A DNA stretch of 64,000 nt. It comes from Mesostigma viride. Taxonomy: Eukaryota; Streptophyta; Mesostigmatophyceae; Mesostigmatales; Mesostigmataceae. The DNA is taken from positions 1,418,540 through 1,482,539 of the forward strand of contig RPFO01000102.1 of the NCBI GenBank assembly GCA_009746045.1. The letters run 5' to 3'. The position numbers and the translations under genes are program-made. Every line of letters begins with the position of its first letter. Position 1 is the stretch's first letter. Of the stretch, positions 11,338 through 21,064 are shown one piece after another. The notes beneath the pieces were generated by a model. That model was not told where the DNA came from. It saw only the letters and a list, made by a program, of their open reading frames with translations, and searched no databases.

Positions 11338-12609
11338 ATGCCTCCTTCACGACGCCGCACCTCCCGGGCGCGGGATGCGCTGCCTAGTGGCGCCCCTGCG
11401 CCGCGTCGGTCCTTACGCATCGCGGCGCACCTGCAGGAGATGGGCGACCTGGACGACGGCGGTCGTGGCGCCCCTGTGCCACTCTCGCTTGTGTGCGAGG
11501 TCTGCCACAGTGGTGAGGATGCCCCCCGTCTCCTTGTGTGTGATTCGTGCCAATGCGGCTGGCACACGCGCTGCTTGGTCCCGCCCCTCTTCCGGCTGCC
11601 TCCCCCGGGTCCTTGGGCGTGCCCTCATTGCGTGGCCCCGCCTCGGCCGTCCCTAGGCTCCCGACGCGCGGCCGTGTCGACCCCGGGATCCCATTCGGCC
11701 CGCGCCCCCTCCCGCAGCCCCTCGCTGGACCCTCTCCTGGGCCTTGCGGCCCTCGTGGAGGGTTCCACACCGTGCTCCCGCTCTCCCCGCGCCGTCACGT
11801 CCGGCCCCTCCGCGGGGTCCCCTGGCCCTGCCCCGCCTAGCTCTGGGGATCCACCTCCGGCCAGCACGGCGGTGGCCACTGACCTGCGTCCTCCTGTGCT
11901 TGAGGGGTCCCTGGCGGCTCTCCTCCCTGAGGCTGTGGGACACCCTGCGGCGACTCCTGTGGTGGGCCCCTGGTCGGCCGCGCTTGGGTCCCACGACTTC
12001 TCCGTTTGGCCCCCCACCAACATTGCGGGCGTCAGCGCGCTCCGGCACGCCACGTTCTCTTGGCTGTATTGCCCCTTGCTGTTGGACGCTGTCGGCTTGC
12101 ACGCGGCGTTTCCTACGCTCCCACGGCCCCCTGAATTTAGTGCCCTTGTGGTTCGTGTCCGGCACATGCTGCAGGCAGCCTCCCCCCCTGTCCTTGCCTC
12201 CACGCTTTGGGGGTTTGTCCTCGAGGACTACCATGCCGGCGGCCGCCTGCCTTGGCACCTGCCCGCGGTGCGCCAAGAATGGCTCCTGAATCTGGACGCT
12301 CAAGTGGCGCAGGCGGTGGTGCTCTTTGCTACAGGGCTTGCCGTGCAGGCCCAGCAGGCCGCCCGTGCGACATATCTCGCTGGGGGGGCCACCGACCACG
12401 CCTTGCTCGATCGCCCTCAGCTGCACACGTTTCTTGCCTCTGCCGGGCCCGGCTCGGCCGGCCTTGTTGCGCAGGCCCACGGGCGCTTGACTACGGCGGT
12501 CACCCCAGCGCAAGCCGCCCGCCTGCGCGTTGACTTCGGGGCTCCTGTCACCGTGCACGCCGGCGACCTGGTTCTGTACGATGCGGGGGGGGGCGTGTTC
12601 TTGAGCTGA
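11338..12609 (+). CDS. RLE LINE ORF1: PHD-finger protein
   Basis: 423 aa starting at the first ATG (11338); the frame is open upstream to 11248 but only through a TTG. Residues 53-98 form a canonical C4HC3 PHD finger: C53-x2-C56, C68-x2-C71, H76-x2-C79, C95-x2-C98, with a Trp (W93) two residues before the final Cys pair. PHD fingers usually read methylated or unmodified histone H3 tails, so this protein may steer the retrotransposon to chromatin (inference). The rest is a Pro/Ser-rich linker (about 100-200) and a helical region (about 225-420). The frame stops at 12607-12609. Just upstream lies a run of nine G (12585-12593), where a one-base slip joins it to ORF2 with sensible protein across the join. 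ORF1 and ORF2 may therefore be one polyprotein in an intact copy or through programmed -1 frameshifting. Confidence 0.8.
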   Translation: MPPSRRRTSRARDALPSGAPAPRRSLRIAAHLQEMGDLDDGGRGAPVPLSLVCEVCHSGEDAPRLLVCDSCQCGWHTRCLVPPLFRLPPPGPWACPHCVAPPRPSLGSRRAAVSTPGSHSARAPSRSPSLDPLLGLAALVEGSTPCSRSPRAVTSGPSAGSPGPAPPSSGDPPPASTAVATDLRPPVLEGSLAALLPEAVGHPAATPVVGPWSAALGSHDFSVWPPTNIAGVSALRHATFSWLYCPLLLDAVGLHAAFPTLPRPPEFSALVVRVRHMLQAASPPVLASTLWGFVLEDYHAGGRLPWHLPAVRQEWLLNLDAQVAQAVVLFATGLAVQAQQAARATYLAGGATDHALLDRPQLHTFLASAGPGSAGLVAQAHGRLTTAVTPAQAARLRVDFGAPVTVHAGDLVLYDAGGGVFLS

Positions 12610-12623
12610 GCGCGGGTGCGGCC

Positions 12624-15600
12624 GTGCCCGCCATCTTGCACGATGTGCTCGAGCTTGCGGGCATCCCCCATGTCTGGCACCCTGCTGGTCCGCGCCGCCG
12701 TCTTCTCTCCGCCGATGAGATCGCCCGACTGCCGAGCTGGGAGCTGGGGTGGGACGCGGCGCCCGCCCACTACGGGCCGGCCCACTTGGTGGATGTCACT
12801 GCCAGCGGCCCCTCCTGCCCCATCTGCTTGGACCTGCCTCGCCCTGGTGACGGTCTCTGCCGCCTCCCTGCTTGCGGCCACGTCTTCCATCAAGCTTGCA
12901 TCGCCACGAGCTTGCACACGACCTCCGCCACCTGCCCCCTTTGCCGGGCCGCGGTCCTTTCCCCCTTGCCTCCTGGCGTTCTCCCGCTGGGGCCCTCGCC
13001 CGTGTCCGTGCGCCGCCAGTCCCACGCGCCTGCCCCGACACCTGCCTCCCCTGTGCGTGGTCGTGGGTCGCGCGCCGGCTTGGCTGCCTCCTCCAGCGCC
13101 CCCCTCCCGGCCGTGGGGGCCGTCCCCGCGCCGGTCTTGTCCTCGGCTGCCACGAGCCCTGCTGACCGCCCGGCGGCCGGCCCCGCCCTGGGTTCCGCTG
13201 CAGCTGTAGTTCCTCTGGCTGAGGGTGCTCCCGACCCCTCCCCCTCTCGACCCGGGCCGGCCCAACCGGGTGGGCGCACCCCCTCAGATGGCTTCCATTA
13301 TTGCCAAGTCGATGGTCCCCTTGGTGACCCGTGTGGCGCGCGCCTGCCCAACCGGAATTCGTTGCTGGTGCACATTCGGGCTTCCCACCCCCACATCACG
13401 GAGGCCGCCATGCGCGCCATGGACTGCTACCGCTGCCCGGCAGCCCATTGCCAGCGGATTTTTTCGATCCACGGGCGGTACCAGCATGAGCGGCAGTGCC
13501 GCCGCCAAACCCCCCAGAACGGCCTGCCCGGCGGCCCGGCGGCCGCACCGGCCTCCCGGTCCGGGGCGGCCCCTCGGTCGGCCCCTGCCCCTCCACCGGC
13601 ATCGCAGGGTACGAGCGATCCGGGGGACCTCTCGGCAGGCTGGGCATTCCTGGCCACGCTCCCTTTTGCCGCCTGTGCGCGCAACCCTTGCATGACGCTC
13701 CCGGACGTCCCTCACCGCGCCCGGAGCTTGTTTACGCGCTGCGCCCTGCTTTCCCTGGCCCGGATGCATAGTCACCCTCTCGACGAACTCGGCCACAAGC
13801 TGTTTCTCGTCACCCCCCGGCTCCTCTTAGCGCCGTTGGAGCGGGGCGTGCGTGGCGTACAGGGTGCGGTCATCGCTCGCTGCCGGCGGTTCCTCCTCGG
13901 GGATTGGGAAGGGCTGTGGGCGCTGCAGCCTCCGGCCTCCACCCGGGTGTCGGGGGCCGCCTCCTTTGCCCGGGTGGAAGCTGACGTCATGCGGTTGGTG
14001 AAGGTAGGTGAATTGAGCCGGGCCATGCAAAAGCTTGAACTGACCGCGTTGGCTCCCTCCACTCCCCCGACCCTGCAGGCTTTGCGCGACCTTCACCCCG
14101 ACGAACCGGCCTTTGCGGTGCCCGCCCCGGCCACCCCCCCGCCCCCGCCTATTGTCCTGGACCTGGACATCTTCACGGCTGTGCTGAAGGATCTGCCGAA
14201 CGCCTCCTCCACCGGCCCCTCAGGCTGGCGCTACGAGCACCTCTCCGTGATGGCGGGCCATGGCGGGGCGACCGCACTCTTTGAGGCTGCCGCCGACTTG
14301 GCCGCGGGGTCCCTGGCCCCCGCGGCGCGCCCTTGGCTGGCTGGGGCACGCCTCATTGCCCTCCTGAAAGACGACGTCCCCCCGCCTGCTGGCCGCGTTC
14401 GTCCCATTGCTTGCGGCGAGGTCCTACGCAAGCTGGTGAGTAAGGTCATTTGTCGCCAAAAGGCCCCCGAGTTTCGCGCCTACTTCTGCCCCAACCGGAG
14501 TGATACTGAGGAGTCCGTCGCGGCCCAGCTTGGCGTCGCCACCAAAGGGGGCAGCGACATCATCGTGCACACAGTTCAGGCCTACCTCGAGACGCATCCG
14601 ACCCATGTGGCGCTGAAGGTGGATTGCCACAATGCGTTCAATGCTGTCACCAAGGCTAGCATCTTTGAGGCCGTCGGCGAGGCGTTCCCTGACCTTCTTG
14701 CGTGGACAGCAGCCTGCTACGGCGAACCCACTCAACTCTCCTTCCTCATGGAGGATGGGACGTTCGCCGACATCGCTTCCCGCACGGGAACCCAGCAAGG
14801 TGACCCCCTCGGCCCCTTTTACCTGTCTGCCCCGCTGCACAAGGCTCTCCAAGGTGTCCACGCTGCGCACCCGGATGTCGTGCTCCTCGCCTACATGGAC
14901 GATATCCATGCCCTTGGCCCGGCCGACGCTGTGGTTGCCGCCCTGGCTGCCCTTGAAGTGGCCATGGCGGCCATCAACCTTCGGCTCACCCTCCCCAAGT
15001 GTGCAGTCTTTTCGCCCCAGGGGGACTGCTCTGGCTTCCCCGCGGCTATCCCGGGGGCATTGGCGCGGGCGCGTGGTTTCTCGTGCCTGGGCGTCCCTGT
15101 GGGTGACCCTGACTACGTCGAAGAGGAGCTCCGGGCCACCGTGGAACAGCGCACCCATGTCCTTGAGACTTGGGCGCGCCTCAAGGACCCCCAGACCAAA
15201 GGGCTCCTCCTGTGGTTTTGCGCCCACCCGCGGGTGGTTCACTGGCTCCGTGGCGCTCCCCCCCACTTGGTGCGGCTTGCCGCGGAAGGCCATGACGAGC
15301 GCATTCAGGCCGCCTTGCAGGTGCTCCTCCCCGGCCCTAGCCTGCCAGCTCACTCCATGCGCTTGGCCACCCTCCCCTGCCGCATGGGCGGGTGTGGGCT
15401 CACCCGCGCCGCCCGCCTCGCCCCCGCCGCCTTCCTTGGCTCTGTTGCTCAGGCCTGGGCGGAGATCCGCCGGTTGGTCCCCAGCGCCGTCAGCGCCATT
15501 CCCGACTTGGTCACCCCATCCCCCTTCCCCTTTGTGCAGGCTGTGCAGGATTCTTACCTCGGGATCCAGCAGGCTTGCGACCTCGTCCGCCCCGCTCAGG

Positions 15601-16544
15601 CCGTCCACCGTCGCCTGCCCCGGGGCACGCCCGGCGTGTCCACTGTCGTCAGTCCTAGTGTCTTCCCTGCCTGCGTTCATGAAAAACAACAAAAGACCTA
15701 CGCGGGTATACTACACTGTGCCGACTGGATGGGTCTGCATGCGAGCTTGAACGATCAGGGGAAGGCTTGGCTTCACTCCGTTTCCCTTGAGGGGAGCGTG
15801 GGGTCCGCATTCCTGCGCGCCCTCCCCATGAGCCCTTTGTTCACACTGGTTCCGGCCCTTTACGCCATCGCTCTCCGCCACCAGCTCTTTGCCCCGCAAC
15901 CTCTCATCACGGCGGGTGCGTCCTGCGGCAGCTGCGGGCTTGCTCTGGATACTACTGGGACGCACTACATCGCGTGCATGGGTGGCCAGCAGAACCAGAA
16001 CTGGTTCCTCTATCTCCATACCGCTCTCCTCCGGGTGGTGTGTGCCATGGTTCGGTCGGTCTTTCCCCACTCCACCATTAAGTGCGAGGACGCGGATGGG
16101 GCCGCCCTCTACTCACCCAACCACCGCCCCGACATTACCGTGCTTGACTACGACGGGCAGGGTTGCCACCTGCTCATCGATGTCTCCGTGGCTCGGCCGC
16201 TTTCCGGTCGCCACATCCTCCGGGCGGCTGTGGATGCCGGCGCTGCTGCCGCTGTGGCTGAGCGCGACAAGTTTGCCTCCTACGGCAATGTGGGGCCCCA
16301 CCGGGTCATCCCCTTTGTCCTTGAGGAGTTCGGGGCCATGGGCCCCAAGACAGCGGAGTTTTTCCACGAGTGCTGCCAGCGCCGTGAAGACCGCCTCGAC
16401 CTCGAGGGTCAGACCGCCCCGTGGTCGGCCCGCACGTGGTCCTCGTATTGGCGGCAGCGTCTGTCACTCGCCCTCACTCGCACCGTGGCTGATGTGTTAT
16501 TCCGCCGCACCCGGGCCGACTTTGTCGCGACCCATGCGGTCTAG
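12624..16544 (+). CDS. RLE LINE ORF2: RING / zinc finger / reverse transcriptase / endonuclease
   Basis: Frame of 1306 aa counted from GTG 12624; there is no good ATG start, and the frame continues upstream into the G9 run, supporting a join with ORF1. Residues 65-107 form a RING-H2 finger (C65, C68, C84, H86, H89, C92, C104, C107), a fold typical of ubiquitin ligases. Residues 226-292 hold two Cys/His fingers. The reverse transcriptase shows TGPSGWRYEHL, LKVDCHNAFNAV (motif A), QQGDPLGPFY (motif B) and YMDD at 757-760 (motif C). The C-terminus has the CCHC knuckle C1101-x2-C1104-x9-H1114-x3-C1118 and the RPD (1168-1170)...D1186 core of a restriction-like endonuclease. Expected function is target-primed reverse transcription: the endonuclease nicks DNA and the RT copies the RNA from the nick. 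All catalytic positions I can see are intact. The RING suggests control of protein turnover at the target (inference). Confidence 0.88.
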   Translation: MPAILHDVLELAGIPHVWHPAGPRRRLLSADEIARLPSWELGWDAAPAHYGPAHLVDVTASGPSCPICLDLPRPGDGLCRLPACGHVFHQACIATSLHTTSATCPLCRAAVLSPLPPGVLPLGPSPVSVRRQSHAPAPTPASPVRGRGSRAGLAASSSAPLPAVGAVPAPVLSSAATSPADRPAAGPALGSAAAVVPLAEGAPDPSPSRPGPAQPGGRTPSDGFHYCQVDGPLGDPCGARLPNRNSLLVHIRASHPHITEAAMRAMDCYRCPAAHCQRIFSIHGRYQHERQCRRQTPQNGLPGGPAAAPASRSGAAPRSAPAPPPASQGTSDPGDLSAGWAFLATLPFAACARNPCMTLPDVPHRARSLFTRCALLSLARMHSHPLDELGHKLFLVTPRLLLAPLERGVRGVQGAVIARCRRFLLGDWEGLWALQPPASTRVSGAASFARVEADVMRLVKVGELSRAMQKLELTALAPSTPPTLQALRDLHPDEPAFAVPAPATPPPPPIVLDLDIFTAVLKDLPNASSTGPSGWRYEHLSVMAGHGGATALFEAAADLAAGSLAPAARPWLAGARLIALLKDDVPPPAGRVRPIACGEVLRKLVSKVICRQKAPEFRAYFCPNRSDTEESVAAQLGVATKGGSDIIVHTVQAYLETHPTHVALKVDCHNAFNAVTKASIFEAVGEAFPDLLAWTAACYGEPTQLSFLMEDGTFADIASRTGTQQGDPLGPFYLSAPLHKALQGVHAAHPDVVLLAYMDDIHALGPADAVVAALAALEVAMAAINLRLTLPKCAVFSPQGDCSGFPAAIPGALARARGFSCLGVPVGDPDYVEEELRATVEQRTHVLETWARLKDPQTKGLLLWFCAHPRVVHWLRGAPPHLVRLAAEGHDERIQAALQVLLPGPSLPAHSMRLATLPCRMGGCGLTRAARLAPAAFLGSVAQAWAEIRRLVPSAVSAIPDLVTPSPFPFVQAVQDSYLGIQQACDLVRPAQAVHRRLPRGTPGVSTVVSPSVFPACVHEKQQKTYAGILHCADWMGLHASLNDQGKAWLHSVSLEGSVGSAFLRALPMSPLFTLVPALYAIALRHQLFAPQPLITAGASCGSCGLALDTTGTHYIACMGGQQNQNWFLYLHTALLRVVCAMVRSVFPHSTIKCEDADGAALYSPNHRPDITVLDYDGQGCHLLIDVSVARPLSGRHILRAAVDAGAAAAVAERDKFASYGNVGPHRVIPFVLEEFGAMGPKTAEFFHECCQRREDRLDLEGQTAPWSARTWSSYWRQRLSLALTRTVADVLFRRTRADFVATHAV

Positions 16545-16752
16545 ATTCCTTCCAGGCCTGCATGGTGGGCCGGCAGCGCTGTTGCTGCGTGTAGTTTTGT
16601 GATGTATAGTTAGTTGTACCTTGTGCCGCTGGCGTGATCCTTGGATGTCTGTGTCAGATTACTATTAATTTCTTCAGGGTTATTCTCCCAGTTATCGGGT
16701 TTTTCCTTATGTTGCATGCCTATCTCACCTCCGTAATCTATCATTCTCAATG

Positions 16753-17258
16753 AATATATACATTAAAAATATAATTACTTACAACAGAGTGAAATCACTC
16801 AAACCAAAGCAAACGCCCAGCTATAAACCTATATACAGAGCCATGTCAAAGCTCTATACTACGATAAGACCAATGGAAACGCCTAACGGGAGGAACCTAA
16901 TAGCCCTGCTGCACCGCAAAATCAGCCCGCGTACGGCGGAGCATGATGTCAGCCATGGCCCGAGTCAGCGCCACCGACAAGCGCTGACGCCAATATGACG
17001 TCCAGGTCCGCGCCGACCATGGGGCCCGCTGGCCCTCCAGGTCCAGCCGGTCCTCCCGGAGCCGGCAACACTCCTTGAAGAAGGCGGAGGTCAGGGGCCC
17101 CATGGCCCCAAACTCCTCCAGGACAAAGGGCACCACACGATGGTGCCCGACGTCGCCGTAGGCCAGGAGCTTGGCCCGCTCCGCCCGGTCCTCCGTGTAA
17201 CCTGCCGTGAGGGAGGCCCCAGCCACGTGGCTAAGAGCCAAGGGCCAATGAATATATA
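16753..17258 (-). mobile_element. RLE LINE copy E, truncated (16761-17246) with target-site duplication
   Basis: Reverse-strand copy of the last ~485 bases of the A/B/C subfamily (endonuclease C-terminus plus 3' UTR). It inserted exactly at the 3' junction of the full-length element. The flanking repeat AATGAATATATA lies at 16749-16760 and 17247-17258. Confidence 0.85.
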
Positions 17259-17259
17259 T

Positions 17260-18148
17260 ATTAAAAATATAATTACTTACAGCAGAGTGAAATCACTCAA
17301 ACCAAAGCAAACGCCCAGCTATAAACCTATATACAGAGCCATGTCAAAGCTCTATACTACGAAGTACGATAAGACCAATGGAAACGCCTAACGGGAGGAA
17401 CCTAATAGCCCTGCTGCACCGCAAAATCAGCCCGCGTACGGCGGAGCATGATGTCCGCCATGGCCCGAGTCAGCGCCACCGACAAGCGCTGACGCCAATA
17501 TGACGTCCAGGTCCGCGCCGACCATGGGGCCCGCTGGCCCTCCAGGTCCAGCCGGTCCTCCCGGAGCCGGCAACACTCCTTGAAGAAGGCGGAGGTCAGG
17601 GGCCCCATGGCCCCAAACTCCTCCAGGACAAAGGGCACCACACGATGGTGCCCGACGTCGCCGTAGGCCAGGAGCTTGGTCCGCTCCGCCCGGTCCGCCG
17701 TGTAACCTGCCGTGAGGGAGGCCCCAGCCACGTGGCTAAGAGCCAAGGGCCGCGCCACCGAAACGTCAATAAGCAGATGCCGGCCACCCCCCTCAAAGTC
17801 CAGCACCACGATGTCAGGCCGGTGGTTGGGGGAATAGAAGGCAGCGCCATCCGCATCCTCGGACCGGATGTTCGCGTGGGGGAAAACCGACCGAATCATG
17901 GCGAGCACCACCGTCAGGAGGACAGTGTGCAAATACAAATACCAATTCTGATTCTGTTGGCCCCCCATGCAGGCAAGGTAGTGAGTCCCCGTGGGATCCA
18001 GCGGCTGCCCACAGCTACCACAAGGCCGCCCGGCCGGAACAAGAGGCTGCGGGGCAAATAGCTGGTGCCGGAGCGCCACCGAGTAGTGGCTGGGAGCCAA
18101 GGCGAATGGGGGGGCCATGGGAAGAGCACGAAGGTACGCCGAGCCCAC
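17260..18148 (-). mobile_element. RLE LINE copy F, 5'-truncated, endonuclease frame open
   Basis: The minus strand encodes 248 residues (18148-17402) without a break: the CCHC motif (CGSCGQPLDPTGTHYLAC), RPDIVVLDFEGGGRHLLIDV and the C-terminus, ending in the shared 3' UTR. The frame is open but 5'-truncated and lacks the reverse transcriptase, so it is not autonomous. The repeat AATGAATATATAT at 17247-17259 and 18149-18161 flanks it. It is the third insertion stacked on the same AT-rich target. Confidence 0.85.
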
Positions 18149-18218
18149 AATGAATATATATGGCCTTAGTAGTAGCCACCTGCATGGGCTTTATGAGCAC
18201 CGTGTACGGCTCAGCATG

Positions 18219-18270
18219 AACAATTAATTAATCGACACGTGACTGCGTCACGTGAGCATAAGTCCTCAGT
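18219..18270 (-). mobile_element. 52-bp RTE-family 3' end with target-site duplication
   Basis: Contains only the TTAA tail, the CACGTGAC/GTCACGTG hairpin and about 20 more bases of the RTE 3' end. The perfect 11-bp repeat GGCTCAGCATG at 18208-18218 and 18271-18281 flanks it. It shows that a few tens of 3' bases are enough to be found as an insertion. Confidence 0.8.
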
Positions 18271-18439
18271 GGCTCAGCATGCTGGTGGCTCAGCATACTA
18301 CCGGCTACCTTCACCTCAGCCTGCGCAGGGCCCACATATCGGTATTCACCGGCCTCAGGTCTGTGCGGGCAAGATGGCCGGCAAAGAGGATCGAGGCGGG
18401 GCGGTGTCGGACGGTATGGGTGACAAGAGGGAGCTCGCA

Positions 18440-18860
18440 GTAGAGTAGAGCAGAGCCAGAGAATCTAGGGACTGACCTACTAGGAAGACATCATGGATCC
18501 CGCATGCATGGGGCTCACCCCCCCTGTGGCCGGGGGGCAAAGGTGACATCGATCGCACTGCGAGGGTACCGTTTGCCCCGCTCGCGGGACAAGCCGACGT
18601 TACCCCACCAGTGCTGCTCACCTTTTACTCCCCAGAGGATAAGGTGCGCTTCCGTCGGCAGCGCAAGACAGTGCAGTCCGCCATCAGGTCGCTGGATGAC
18701 GACCTGACTCCCGCGCAGCAGCAGTACTAAGCTAGCGTCACCAGCTGTCGCCGGCCACCTTCATCCGCCACAAGCAATTCCCCGAGAAGCCCAGTCTAGT
18801 ACTGGCAGGGCGGGGACCTGTCTTTACATTCACAGCAAGCTATGGGTTCCACCCACGCGC
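18440..18860 (+). pseudogene. Fragment of retroposon ORF1 (P1)
   Basis: Encodes the ORF1 C-terminal signature PVLLTFYSPEDKVRFRRQRK ... LDDDLTPAQQQ followed by a premature stop, then a decayed remnant of the YWRGG segment. It is the same protein family as the copies at 21.5-22.9, 25.1-26.4, 38.6-40.0 and 63.7-64.0 kb. Upstream and downstream parts are lost. Confidence 0.6.
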
Positions 18861-19069
18861 CAGGATCAATTCAATGTCTACACTGACTAGGTTCAGATAG
18901 GGTTGCGTGATGTTGATGTATTGAAGTGCATGTCCTCATGTAGTGCTAGCCACTCAGTGCATGGCCTTTGCAGCGCCATGTATGGCTCAGCATGTATTAC
19001 CGGCTACCTTTATAGTTAGTTCAGCTTATTATGCTGCCACCAGCAGCTATTACTTACTTCATTATCAAT

Positions 19070-19262
19070 GGATTAATAAATGAATTAATGACTTAATGAA
19101 TTAATGAATTGATGAATTAAGGAATGAATGAATTAATGAATGAATGAATGAATGAATGAATGAATGAATGAATGAATGAATGAATGAATGAATGAATGAA
19201 TGAATGAATGAATGAATGAATGAATGAATGAATGAATGAATGAATGAATGAATGAATGAATT
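19070..19262. repeat. (AATG)n microsatellite
   Basis: An impure TTAATGAA-type run from about 19070 becomes a perfect AATG tetranucleotide array from about 19130 to 19262. Given that other tetranucleotide runs here are retroposon tails, this could be a tail too, but no conserved 3' end was recognised next to it. Confidence 0.9.
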
Positions 19263-19640
19263 CATTAATAGCTACGTATGCACCACTGCATGTCTACCCG
19301 CACACTGCTGTCTACAGTTTCATCGTGCCAGACAATGCCCCCACCATGTCACCCACACACATTTCAGCATTTGTGCAGCCACAGAGCCTGCCAGACTCTC
19401 CTCGTGAGTAGTTTCAATCGCAGCTGTGGAGTTTATTTCATTCATACATAGAGACAATGCATGGCTGACTCTTAGCGGATGCAGTAAGGCTGCCCCATGG
19501 TCCAGAGCTCACAACAGATAGGTTTGGAACACATTGTTGAGAGGCGCCGGTTTGGAAGAATATAAAGGCCTCTCCCGGAGCCTGCTGCATGAGGGTTCTT
19601 AGCTAGGGCATATACCCAGGGTTAACCACAATTATTAACC
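19263..19640. other. No gene recognised
   Basis: Low-coding sequence between the AATG array and the next retroposon end. No domain or repeat family was identified. Confidence 0.35.
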
Positions 19641-19681
19641 CCCATGCAGAGAGCCGGCCACTCTCTGCCTTTTTTTTTTCT

Positions 19682-19792
19682 AATGAGACTTTTTATAAAA
19701 AAAATTCTGATGAGATTAGCATCTATAGTACTCCGTGGCGTGCCTTTGCGCATGACACGCAAGTACTTACTTATTTACTTACTTGTACTCTC
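19682..19792 (+). mobile_element. 3' end of an (ACTT)n-tailed retroposon, second copy
   Basis: Shares GATTAGCAT...AGTACTCCGTGGC and GCATGACACGCAAGTACTTA with 7822-7885, but carries a tail of only a few ACTT units. The very different tail lengths support the reading of the long array at 7876-8055 as an expanded tail. Confidence 0.5.
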
Positions 19793-20169
19793 TGCCATGA
19801 GATGCCATCATGCCCTAGCCATTGCTTATAAGCGCTTGCAAAGTTGCGGACATGGGGGGGAAGATTAATGATAGACACGTGACTGCGTCACGTGAGCATA
19901 AGTCCTCAGTGGGAGGGGAACATGGGACGGAATGGATGGTATAAGCTCTCTAGGTCCTAGTTACAGGGGTGTGGGCACCGCGGCCCGAATCGCTATGAAT
20001 GCCATACTTGGTCACACGCGGAGCCCCCACAGGCTTGGGGGTGGTCTCCTTCATCACTACTTGCCATCTTTCCTTGCGCACCATCTGCCTCCATATTACA
20101 GACAAACCAGGAGGCTGCCCGGGGGTAAGCCCGTCACGTCTAGTGTAGCACATGTCCATGCCGAGTCTA

Positions 20170-21053
20170 TCACGAAAAGTCCACGGGTGGCGGCCCTGCC
20201 GCGCGCGGCCGGGGGCACGCCAGGTGAGGACATATCGCCCATAACCATGGCTGGGCGGGCTTGGTGCCAGCTAGTCTATCTGAGGTATCTACCTGATCTG
20301 TGCAGGCCAGGTGCCCGGCTAGGCCCAGGCGCCTGTGCCTAAAAATGTGGGAAACATAGGGCAAATCAGCGTACAAGTCCTCATTACTAATGTGCAAACC
20401 AAAGGGGATGTTAAGGGCCTTGCGCAGCATCTTGGTGACGGCGACGTCGAGTCGTTGCTCCAGCTCCTGCGTCAGTGTCCACGTCTCGGCGCCGTAGGTC
20501 ACGATCGTCAGAATGACGACCTTGAAGAGGTCACGCTTGACGATCCGGGGTAGGGCGGGGTTGCTCCACCAGCGGCGGTGGTCATGGAGGTGCGCCCACG
20601 CCATGCCGATCCATGTCGTCATGTCGTCCTCGCAGTCGGCAAGCCAACTGCCGAGCAGCTTGAAGCGGCCTGAAGGAGGGTAGTTGACCTCGGCATCGTC
20701 TAAGAGGCGGAGTGTGGGTGGGGGCCCTGCCATGCCGAGGGCCAGGGCCTCCGTTTTGGGGCTGATTTCTAGACCATTGAACCGCCCGAGCCTCGAGCGC
20801 CAGGCACTTCCAGCCAAAGTTGGGCAGACTCCGGCTTCTGGATGAGCGTGATGTCGTCGGCATAAATGAGGTCAGCTAGTAAATTCTGCTTGTTAGTCGG
20901 CCCCCCTTCCCCAAGCTCGTTCGTGATCGCTAGGCCAGGGGCACGGCCTGCAATTAATTCTAGCAAAGCGAGCACGTGCCTGGCGCATAACATAATCCAC
21001 TACAATAATAAACAGGTACGGCGACAGGACGCAACCCTGCCAGACGCCGGTCT
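20170..21053 (-). pseudogene. Reverse transcriptase remnant (RTE type), C-terminal part
   Basis: Contains the catalytic YADD box (about 20878 on the minus strand), the thumb region and the conserved RTE tail segment; the frame shifts at least twice. The N-terminal RT motif A lies beyond the 2-kb insertion at 23078-23242, and the endonuclease domain is missing through 5' truncation. Confidence 0.75.
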
Positions 21054-21064
21054 GCAGTGGGCAT

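Larger units (their letters stand above)
11054..16752 (+). mobile_element. Full-length RLE-type non-LTR retrotransposon (copy D)
   Basis: A ~5.7-kb element with a ~284-base 5' leader, two long reading frames and a ~208-base 3' UTR ending CATTCTCAATG. The 15-bp direct repeat AATATATATGGCCTT lies at 11039-11053. Its partner at 18153-18167 was pushed away by later insertions E and F at the 3' junction. Domain order across the two frames is PHD finger, RING-H2, two C2H2-like fingers, reverse transcriptase, CCHC knuckle, restriction-like endonuclease. There is no apurinic-type endonuclease. The family belongs to the RLE-bearing, early-branching LINE group (the R2/CRE/NeSL/R4 kind); I cannot fix the clade. 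Frames are open along their length, so the insertion is young or under constraint. Confidence 0.9.

Noticed and set aside
11653-13279. Several antisense frames over LINE ORF1/ORF2 N-terminus
   Set aside because: Shadows of the GC-rich sense frames; Arg/Gly/Ala-rich with no family.
14424-15692. 422-aa frame antisense to the LINE ORF2
   Set aside because: Shadow of GC-rich coding DNA on the opposite strand; no domain.
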